Assembly (NCBI RefSeq): GCF_008974245.1
Contig: NZ_BBZI01000015.1
Location: forward strand, 62,001-126,000
Direction: 5' to 3'
Origin: Streptomyces abyssomicinicus
Lineage (GTDB): Bacteria > Actinomycetota > Actinomycetes > Streptomycetales > Streptomycetaceae
Length of the DNA: 64,000 nucleotides
Under the pieces are notes generated by a model. The model made no database searches. It was not told the DNA's origin and saw only the letters and a list, made by a program, of their open reading frames with translations. Below are positions 34,194 through 40,185 of this stretch, one piece after another (the first letter of the stretch is position 1; every line of letters starts with the position of its first letter). Position numbers and translations under genes: made by a program.

Positions 34194-34973
34194 TCAGTCC
34201 GCGGCGGGGATGCGGTACTCGAAGATGAACTGGTCAGCGGCCATGAGGGTGTCGCACACCTCGACCACGCGACCGGCTTCGGTGACGGCGTTCCGCAGCA
34301 GGTGGATGACCGGGGAGCCGGGGCTGAGGGCGAGTTCGGAGGCTTCGGCCTTGGCCGCCGGCCGAGCCTGAAGCGTCTCCACGAACTCGGTGAAGATGTG
34401 GCCGTCGTCCTCCAGGCGGGCGTAGATGCCACCCGGGCCGGGGTTCTCGGAGAACAGCTCGGGGATGTCCTTGACCACGTCCCAAGGAAGGTAGGAGGTG
34501 GCGGTCTCCACCGGGACGCCGTTGCGGAAGTAGAGGCGGCGTCGCGCGAGGACCTGGGTGCCGGCGGAGATGTCGAGGCGTTCCGCGATCTCCTCCGGGG
34601 CCTCCATGGGGCCGATGTAGAGGACGCTCACCTTGGCGGTCGCGCCGGATCGGGCCGACTCGGCGAGGTAGGCCGCCTTGCCCCCTCGGCGGTGCGAGGC
34701 GCGGAAGCGGTCGGAGGAGCGGAGCCGCACGGGCGGCCGGTCCTTCACGATCGAGCCCTTGCCGTGCCGGGTCTCCACGAGCCCGCTCGCCCGGACCTCG
34801 ACCATCGCTTTGCGGATGGTGCCGCCGGCCACGCCGTAGCGATCGACCAACTCGGATTCACTCGGCACCAGGTCGCCAGGCTTGAGCACCCCGGCGCGGA
34901 TCTGCTGGACGATCTCCTCGGCGATTTGGACGTACCTCGGTACGGCCCTCCCACCTCCTACGGCTGTTCCCAT
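34194..34973 (-). CDS. korSA: GntR/UTRA family repressor, KorSA-like
   Basis: In pSAM2, KorSA represses replication and transfer by binding inverted repeats. This 259-residue protein has an N-terminal GntR winged helix (YVQIAEEIVQQIRAGVLKPGDLVPSESELVDRYGVAGGTIRKA, shown here in pieces: SESELVDRYGV and GTIRKAMVEVRA). It also has a UTRA ligand domain (LYFRNGVPVETATSYLPWDV, then FEYRIPAAD end). The ATG at 34973 is taken; a GTG at 34985 with AGGAGA immediately before it is an alternative. Matching operators lie upstream of the tra operon and beside its own start, so it probably controls both and itself. Confidence 0.87.
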   Translation of the reverse strand: MGTAVGGGRAVPRYVQIAEEIVQQIRAGVLKPGDLVPSESELVDRYGVAGGTIRKAMVEVRASGLVETRHGKGSIVKDRPPVRLRSSDRFRASHRRGGKAAYLAESARSGATAKVSVLYIGPMEAPEEIAERLDISAGTQVLARRRLYFRNGVPVETATSYLPWDVVKDIPELFSENPGPGGIYARLEDDGHIFTEFVETLQARPAAKAEASELALSPGSPVIHLLRNAVTEAGRVVEVCDTLMAADQFIFEYRIPAAD

Positions 34974-34990
34974 AGTCCTTCTCACTCTCC

Positions 34991-35009
34991 TATGCTCCTG
35001 TACATGAGT
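34991..35009 (+). promoter_or_regulatory. Operator overlapping a leaderless promoter of the Nudix gene
   Basis: TATGCT at 34991-34996 is a good -10 element placed 7 nt before the ATG at 35004. GCTCCTGTACATGAGT (34994-35009) matches the other operators at 14 of 16 positions and covers the start codon. Repressor binding would block initiation. Confidence 0.65.
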
Positions 35010-35456
35010 AACAGCGCCCCGGAAGGCCAGTCAACGCCGATGCACTCCGTGTCCGTCGCCGGAGTGGTGATCCGCGATGACGGCCGACTGCTGGCCATTC
35101 GCCGGGCAGACAACGGTCACTGGGAACTTCCCGGCGGTGTACTCGAACTCGAGGAGACCCCCGAGGCAGGGGTACGACGCGAAGTCTGGGAAGAGACCGG
35201 CGTTCACGTCGAGGTGGACCAACTGACTGGGGTCTACAAGAACACGACCCGGGGCATCGTTGCCCTGGTGTTCCGCTGCAAGCCCGCGGGCGGCGCCGAG
35301 CGAACGTCGAGTGAGTCGACGGCCGTCGAGTGGCTGACGCCCGACGAGGTCACGGAGTACATGGCCGAGGTCTACTCGATCCGGCTCCTGGACGCCCTCG
35401 ATGGGGCGGGCCCTCATGTGCGGAGCCACGACGGCCGACAGCTTCTCACCCGGTAG
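35004..35456 (+). CDS. pif: Nudix hydrolase, Pif-like
   Basis: pSAM2 Pif is a Nudix protein that blocks redundant transfer between cells already carrying the element. This 150-residue protein has a Nudix box GGVLELEETPEAGVRREVWE followed by ETGV (about 45-68). It lies next to the korSA-like gene in the expected place. The ATG at 35004 coincides with a predicted leaderless start; ATG 35040 is a shorter alternative. Its catalytic substrate and whether it gives immunity here are inferred. Confidence 0.82.
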   Translation: MSNSAPEGQSTPMHSVSVAGVVIRDDGRLLAIRRADNGHWELPGGVLELEETPEAGVRREVWEETGVHVEVDQLTGVYKNTTRGIVALVFRCKPAGGAERTSSESTAVEWLTPDEVTEYMAEVYSIRLLDALDGAGPHVRSHDGRQLLTR

Positions 35457-35463
35457 GAACACA

Positions 35464-35841
35464 GTGCCGGCATCCGACGCGTCTGGACGCGCCCCGAAGC
35501 ATGCGAGCGAGCTGAACGACGTCTACGAGCTTCTCGACGCGATCCGCTTGCGTCCAGGGATGTGGGTGCGTGGCGGCTCCCTGCTGCACCTCGATTCGAT
35601 GCTGGTGGGCTACCGCATCGCACTGAACCTGCGCGATGTCGATGACGACTGGCCCTTCTGGAGTCCTGGCAAGCCGGGTCCCTTCAGCGACTGGCTGTGG
35701 CAGCGGCTCGGACGGCACAGTTCGCTGAGCTGGGCCGCCGAGATCGAGCGCGAGGCGCAGGCAGCCGATCAGTCAGCCATGGACCTGTTCTTCAGCCTGT
35801 TCGACGAATACCGAGCGGAGCGCAGCCAGACGGCGCGGTAA
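35464..35841 (+). CDS. AICE protein of unknown function
   Basis: This 125-residue protein has LNDVYELLDAIRLRPGMWV near residues 17-35 and an acidic C-terminus. I do not recognise a named family. GTG 35464 has AGGA 5-6 nt upstream, overlapping the stop of the Nudix gene 7 bp away, so the two are expressed together. Cognate function could be in the immunity or regulation unit; this is inference. Confidence 0.75.
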   Translation: MPASDASGRAPKHASELNDVYELLDAIRLRPGMWVRGGSLLHLDSMLVGYRIALNLRDVDDDWPFWSPGKPGPFSDWLWQRLGRHSSLSWAAEIEREAQAADQSAMDLFFSLFDEYRAERSQTAR

Positions 35842-36169
35842 GAGTTTCTCTACTTCATCAAGGCCCGCGCACGGCGCGGGCGCGCGCCGCCTCTGCGGCG
35901 CGGCCTGCCTCCTGTCTTCGCCCCGGCTGGCCGCGCCCGGCGGCGCGCTCGGCGGCTGCGGGCATGAAGTGGGGAGAACCCCTCTGTGGCTGGGGCGGTC
36001 GGCTCCACGGCTTTAGGCAGCCACTTTGGGGCGAGCCTCGAAGATCATGGCCCCAACGTCGTGCTTTACGGGCAGGTCCACTGACTGCCCGACTCGCCAT
36101 CAGCTTACGGGGCCATGATCACTCGCCCCAAAGCAGCTCCAGCCCAAAGCCGCTCCGCCGACCTCTGCC
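35842..36169. repeat. Gene-free AICE stretch with a large nested inverted repeat
   Basis: This is 328 bp with no credible gene. From 36009 to 36151 the strands can fold: GGCTTT/AAAGCC at the ends, TTTGGGGCGAG (36025-36035)/CTCGCCCCAAA (36122-36132), GATCATGGCCCC (36043-36054)/GGGGCCATGATC (36109-36120), and an inner CGGGCAG/CTGCCCG (36069-36075, 36085-36091). Possible roles are a single-strand origin, a transfer locus or a structured RNA. Confidence 0.7.
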
Positions 36170-37351
36170 TCAATCGTCGCCGCTGGGTCTATCCAGCCAC
36201 GGGTAGCCGTCAATCCATCCCACAACCGCCGAGGATTCTGAGTCGGATATTTCGCCACCGGTTTTGGTTACCGAGATGGAGAGAGCGTTCGGCGACCGGC
36301 CGATGTGCATGTGGCAAGGTTTTTCGAGGTCGAGGCCGTGATTCTCCGGCAACGGCTTCAATCCTTCATGGCCCTCCGCGAAGTCTGACATTGCTACTCC
36401 TGCCGCTATCTCGGTGGAGTGCAGGTGGAGCCGCTCGGCTGCGCTGGTGGCGTCACGCGCCAATACTTCCAGATATCGTGGCAAAAACGATTCGTGGACC
36501 ACGTCAAAGTACCGGACATTGCCAGTGATCCGGGCTCGTTGTCGATCTAGCTGATCAGGGAGGGTGGGCTCAAGATGCCCGACTCGAACCCAGGGGAGTG
36601 CCATTAGCTCTTGTTCTCCCGCGTGGAGGAACGTCCCCACCATAGGCGCCCGAACCACAGCTAGGTTGACGATAATTTTTGGAAAGACCAGAACGCTGTT
36701 TGGTTGGGGTTGGTTGAGGGAGTGCAGGTGATCGGCTGCCTTGAGGAGGGGCAGAGTGATTCCTCGGTAAGCTTCCTCGCCTGTTAGCTCCAATTTCGCA
36801 CCGCGCCTAACTGCCTTAGCGAGAGAAATTGCATAAGGTGCCGGAGCGTTGAAAAAGGGCAGTTCATGTAGAGCGAGAGCGTCACTGGCGCTCATCCAAA
36901 TGGAGAAATCCTCATTTTGCCGGATGCCGCCGAGTTCGCCTTCCGGGAAGACGCGGATATCCGTGGAGTTAAGTCCTCCGAATTCCGGGAATGTGCTGCG
37001 ACTGGTTGGAGGGGAGTGACGAAGGAAGAAAATGTAGGGCAATTCGCTCTGCTTGCATTCAACGACCAAGCTGAGACTTGCTCTGATCTTGGACTCAGGG
37101 TGCTCGTATCCATGCCTAAAAACGGTATTCACGAAGAGGTCGACTGACCTGGTCTCTCCTGACTCGCGGTCAACGTAAGCCCACTCTTCTTGAATCTCTA
37201 GCTGTCCCGCATCGCGCAACGAGGATTCGCGAAATACTTCCGCGATCACGGCTTGGAATGGGTACCCAGACTTCGATATAACGTCACGAATTTTTCCTAC
37301 GGTCACGCCAGAAAAAAGCTGAGCAAAGGGGGGCGTTGCGTTTTCGGCCAT
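36170..37351 (-). CDS. Cargo protein with possible PD-(D/E)XK nuclease core
   Basis: This 393-residue protein resembles no family I can name. Near the N-terminus it shows Asp71 (SVDLFVN) followed by Glu98-Cys99-Lys100 at the end of a hydrophobic strand (SLSLVVECKQSE), with Glu38/Glu42 on a preceding helix. That is the D...ExK layout of restriction-endonuclease-like folds. The rest (about 130-393) is unassigned. The DNA is clearly lower in GC than its neighbours, suggesting separate acquisition. The ATG at 37351 has GGAGGAG 3-4 nt upstream. Placed alone next to attR, it is a candidate defence or competition gene. The motif could be chance; no search was possible. Confidence 0.72.
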   Translation of the reverse strand: MAENATPPFAQLFSGVTVGKIRDVISKSGYPFQAVIAEVFRESSLRDAGQLEIQEEWAYVDRESGETRSVDLFVNTVFRHGYEHPESKIRASLSLVVECKQSELPYIFFLRHSPPTSRSTFPEFGGLNSTDIRVFPEGELGGIRQNEDFSIWMSASDALALHELPFFNAPAPYAISLAKAVRRGAKLELTGEEAYRGITLPLLKAADHLHSLNQPQPNSVLVFPKIIVNLAVVRAPMVGTFLHAGEQELMALPWVRVGHLEPTLPDQLDRQRARITGNVRYFDVVHESFLPRYLEVLARDATSAAERLHLHSTEIAAGVAMSDFAEGHEGLKPLPENHGLDLEKPCHMHIGRSPNALSISVTKTGGEISDSESSAVVGWIDGYPWLDRPSGDD

Positions 37352-37704
37352 GTCTCCTCCAGGGACAGTCCGTGCATGATATTCCAGGAAGTAGTGCTTC
37401 GTGGTGCCTTTTGGAGAAGGATGGCGACGGCTGCCTGTCGTGCTGTCCTGCGCCCTATTGCTATGTCTGTCCGCAAGGTGTGGGGTGCCTAGGTGCGCCC
37501 CGTACCTTGGTGAGAGGGCTGTCGTTGCGGTGAGGCGCTCTGACGCGCTGCCCAACTGCCGAGAGGTGTGACTCGATGAGTAGCTGACTGCCGACGAGTG
37601 GCTTCTGCCGGGCCGTCTCTGGGCCGTCCGAGGTCACTCAGTGGTGACGGATGGCAATCACTGACGACAGTCCTGGAGGGCAACAGCAGCAGGTCACGGA
37701 AGTT
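37352..37704. other. Right end of the AICE, gene-free
   Basis: This 353-bp stretch lies between the cargo gene and attR. It contains the right candidate arm-type site (37610-37628), a TCACTCAGTGGTGA near-palindrome just after it (about 37634-37647), and no credible open frame. The sequence now immediately upstream of rlmN is element-derived. Confidence 0.55.
37610..37628 (+). repeat. Candidate integrase arm-type site, right
   Basis: Exact 19-bp copy of the left site GGGCCGTCTCTGGGCCGTC, same orientation, 76 bp before the attR core. Confidence 0.6.
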
Positions 37705-37746
37705 GATCTGCGACACTGGTACAGCCATGCCTAAGCCCGGAGAACT
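37705..37746 (+). repeat. attR: right attachment site with the rlmN start codon
   Basis: This 42-bp repeat matches attL at 39 positions. It contains GACACT nine nt before ATG 37727 and no Shine-Dalgarno sequence. After it the rlmN frame continues normally. The site restores the rlmN 5' end after integration. Confidence 0.88.
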
Positions 37747-38833
37747 CACTTTCGTCGCCCCGCGCGGAGCCAAGAAGCCGCCGCGGCACCTCGCCGACCT
37801 CACGCCCGCCGAGCGCAAGGAAGCGGTGGCCGCGATCGGCGAGAAGCCGTTCCGCGCCAAGCAGCTCTCGACGCACTACTTCGCGCGGTACGCGCACGAC
37901 CCGGAGCAGTGGACGGACATCCCCGCCGCCTCGCGGGCCAAGCTCCAGGAGGCGCTGCTCCCGGAGCTGATGACGCCGCTGCGGCACCTGTCCACCGACG
38001 AGGGCACCACCCGCAAGACGCTCTGGAAGATGTTCGACGGCACGCTCGTCGAGTCGGTGCTGATGCGCTACCCGGACCGGGTGACCATGTGCATCAGCTC
38101 CCAGGCCGGCTGCGGCATGAACTGCCCGTTCTGCGCCACCGGCCAGGCCGGGCTGGACCGGAACCTGTCCACCGCGGAGATCGTCCACCAGATCGTGGAC
38201 GGCATGCGGGCCCTGCGCGACGGGGAGATCCCCGGCGGCCCCGCGCGGCTCAGCAACATCGTGTTCATGGGCATGGGCGAGCCGCTCGCCAACTACAACC
38301 GGGTGGTCGGCGCCATCCGCCGGCTCACCGACCCGGAGCCCGACGGGCTGGGCCTGTCCCAGCGCGGCATCACCGTCTCCACGGTCGGCCTGGTCCCCGC
38401 CATCAACCGGTTCTCCGACGAGGGCTTCAAGTGCCGCCTGGCGATCTCGCTGCACGCCCCGGACGACGAGCTGCGCGACACCCTGGTCCCGGTGAACACG
38501 CGCTGGAAGGTGCGTGAGGTGCTGGACGCGGGCTGGGAGTACGCCGCCAGGTCCGGGCGGCGCCTGTCCATCGAGTACGCGCTGATCCGCGACATCAACG
38601 ACCAGGCCTGGCGCGGCGACCGGCTGGGCCGGCTGCTCAAGGGCAAGCCCGCGCACGTGAACCTGATCCCGCTGAACCCGACGCCGGGCTCCAAGTGGAC
38701 CGCCTCGCGGCCCGAGGACGAGAAGGCGTTCGTCGAGGCGATCGCCTCGCACGGGGTGCCCGTGACGGTCCGCGACACCCGAGGCCAGGAGATCGACGGG
38801 GCCTGTGGCCAGCTGGCCGCCACCGAGCGGTAA
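37727..38833 (+). CDS. rlmN: 23S rRNA (adenine-2503-C2)/tRNA (adenine-37-C2)-methyltransferase
   Basis: RlmN is a radical-SAM enzyme that methylates A2503 of 23S rRNA and A37 of some tRNAs. The 368-residue product has the iron-sulfur motif CGMNCPFCATGQ (CxxxCxxC), GMGEPLANYNRV and a C-terminal RDTRGQEIDGACGQL with the active-site Cys. The ATG at 37727 lies inside attR; no ribosome binding site precedes it, consistent with leaderless translation. Integration leaves the coding sequence complete. Upstream DNA beyond the 42-bp repeat is element-derived, so expression may differ from the unoccupied state. Confidence 0.96.
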   Translation: MPKPGELTFVAPRGAKKPPRHLADLTPAERKEAVAAIGEKPFRAKQLSTHYFARYAHDPEQWTDIPAASRAKLQEALLPELMTPLRHLSTDEGTTRKTLWKMFDGTLVESVLMRYPDRVTMCISSQAGCGMNCPFCATGQAGLDRNLSTAEIVHQIVDGMRALRDGEIPGGPARLSNIVFMGMGEPLANYNRVVGAIRRLTDPEPDGLGLSQRGITVSTVGLVPAINRFSDEGFKCRLAISLHAPDDELRDTLVPVNTRWKVREVLDAGWEYAARSGRRLSIEYALIRDINDQAWRGDRLGRLLKGKPAHVNLIPLNPTPGSKWTASRPEDEKAFVEAIASHGVPVTVRDTRGQEIDGACGQLAATER

Positions 38834-38865
38834 TCTGACCTCGTCGTACGCGGGACCTACCGTCG

Positions 38866-38916
38866 TACGCAGTACCTACATACGCAGTACCCGAATACGC
38901 AGTACCTACATACGCA
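38866..38916 (+). repeat. 15-bp tandem repeats before the TPP riboswitch
   Basis: TACGCAGTACCTACA repeats at 38866, 38881 (variant CCGAA end) and 38896, with a partial fourth copy at 38911. A degenerate TACGCGGGACCTACC unit occurs just before. They end about 10 bp before the likely transcript start. Confidence 0.7.
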
Positions 38917-38925
38917 TAGTGATAT

Positions 38926-39014
38926 CCGACAGGGGAGCGCTGCAGCGCTGAGAGTGCGGTACCGACCGCAGACCCTCTGAACCTCGCCCAGGTCATTCTG
39001 GGTAGGGAGTTCGG
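38926..39014 (+). promoter_or_regulatory. TPP riboswitch
   Basis: The THI-box core is clear: ACAGGGGAGC, GCTGAGAGTGCGG, GCAGACCCTCTGAACCT and GGGTAGGGA, closed by CCGA/TCGG ends. It senses thiamine pyrophosphate. It stands directly before a thiBPQ-type importer, so high TPP should turn uptake off. CATAGT just upstream may be the -10 element. Confidence 0.95.
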
Positions 39015-39031
39015 TCAACTCGAGCTGTTGC

Positions 39032-39068
39032 GCCCTGCCCGGGGACCGTCGTGGTCCCCGGGCAGGGC
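39032..39068 (+). terminator. Hairpin in the expression platform of the TPP riboswitch
   Basis: A perfect 16-bp stem (39032-39047 and 39053-39068) with a GTCGT loop lies between the aptamer and the thiB ribosome binding site. It may be the regulated terminator, though no T-run follows; translational control is the alternative. Confidence 0.65.
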
Positions 39069-39102
39069 CGCGTCTCTTCCTGGTCAGCCAGGAGGAAATA
39101 CC

Positions 39103-40185
39103 GTGCACATCCGCCAGAAGCCCGCCGCCGCGACGGCGGCCGTCCTCGCCCTCGCCCTCTCCGCGTGCGGCTCCGGTGGTTCCGGTTCCGGGGACGAGCC
39201 GCAGGCGTCCGGAGGGAAGACCGTCACCCTGGTCAGCCACGACTCGTGGGCCGCCTCCAAGGAGGTGATCGCCGCCTTCGAGAAGGAGAGCGGGTTCAAG
39301 GTCAAGGTCCTCGAGGACGGCGACGCCGGACAGGCGCTCAACAAGGCCGTTCTCACCAAGGACCACCCGCAGGGCGACGTCCTGTTCGGCGTGGACAACA
39401 CGCTCCTCTCACGCGCCCTCGACAACGAGGTCTTCGAGCCCTACCGGGCCGGGGAGTCGGCGAAGATCGGCGAGGAGTTCAAGGTCGAGGGCGACGCCGC
39501 CACCCCGGTCACCACCGGCGACGTCTGCGTCAACTACGACAAGGCGTACTTCGACGAGAAGGGCCTCCAGCCGCCGAAGACCCTCGACGACCTGGTCAAG
39601 CCCGAGTACAAGAACCTGCTGGTCACCGAGAACGCCGGCACCTCCTCGCCCGGTCTCGGCTTCCTGCTGGGCACCGCCGCCGAGTACGGCGACAAGGGCT
39701 GGCAGGACTACTGGAAGAAGCTCAAGGCCAACGGCCTCAAGGTGGTCAGCGGCTGGGAGCAGGCCTACAACGAGGAGTTCTCCGGCTCCGCGGGCGGCAA
39801 GCAGGCGGGCGGCGAACGGCCGCTGGTCGTCTCCTACGCCTCCTCCCCGCCCGTCGAGGTGATCTACGCCGACCCGCAGCCGGAGGAGGCGCCGACCGGT
39901 GTGGCCACCGGGACCTGCTTCCGCCAGGTCGAGTACGCGGGCCTGCTGAAGAACGCGAAGAACCCCGAGGGCGGCAAGGCGCTGCTGGACTTCCTGGTCT
40001 CCAAGCGGTTCCAGGAGGACCTGCCGCTCAACATGTTCGTCAACCCGGTCCGCGCGGACGCCGAACTGCCGGAGGCGTTCACCGAGCACGGCGCGGTGGC
40101 CGAGGACCCGAAGACGCTGGCGCCCGAGAAGATCGCCGCCAACCGTGACCAGTGGGTCGACGCGTGGACCTCGCTCGTCCTGTGA
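39103..40185 (+). CDS. thiB: Thiamine ABC transporter substrate-binding lipoprotein
   Basis: This 360-residue lipoprotein has a signal peptide ending in lipobox LALALSACGSGG (Cys about residue 22) and a periplasmic-binding fold of the ThiB/iron-type family. VEVIYADP and FVNPVRADAELPEAF are recognisable. It would capture thiamine outside the cell. The GTG at 39103 has AGGAGGA 7 nt upstream. It overlaps thiP by 4 bp (GTGA). The TPP riboswitch upstream supports the substrate assignment. Confidence 0.93.
   Translation: MHIRQKPAAATAAVLALALSACGSGGSGSGDEPQASGGKTVTLVSHDSWAASKEVIAAFEKESGFKVKVLEDGDAGQALNKAVLTKDHPQGDVLFGVDNTLLSRALDNEVFEPYRAGESAKIGEEFKVEGDAATPVTTGDVCVNYDKAYFDEKGLQPPKTLDDLVKPEYKNLLVTENAGTSSPGLGFLLGTAAEYGDKGWQDYWKKLKANGLKVVSGWEQAYNEEFSGSAGGKQAGGERPLVVSYASSPPVEVIYADPQPEEAPTGVATGTCFRQVEYAGLLKNAKNPEGGKALLDFLVSKRFQEDLPLNMFVNPVRADAELPEAFTEHGAVAEDPKTLAPEKIAANRDQWVDAWTSLVL

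Larger units (their letters stand above)
26864..37746. mobile_element. pSAM2-type actinomycete integrative conjugative element (AICE)
   Basis: About 10.9 kb bounded by direct repeats at the 5' end of rlmN. It has the full AICE set: int-xis at the left end, a rolling-circle-type repSA, spread proteins, a single FtsK/SpoIIIE-like transfer protein, a korSA-like GntR repressor, a pif-like Nudix gene, and cargo near attR. There is no type IV secretion system, as expected for AICEs that transfer double-stranded DNA. All core genes look intact, so it may be mobile. Confidence 0.9.

Noticed and set aside
35464..35841. Toxin-antitoxin pair formed by the Nudix and unknown genes
   Set aside because: Neither sequence resembles known toxin or antitoxin families, and the Nudix gene fits pif by position.
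35850..36000. Dense GC palindromes after the unknown AICE gene as an IS remnant
   Set aside because: No terminal repeats, transposase fragment or target duplication. The sequence is simple GCGC-rich DNA.
38866..38916. Possible CRISPR-like array
   Set aside because: The 15-bp units are directly adjacent without spacers and no cas genes are present.
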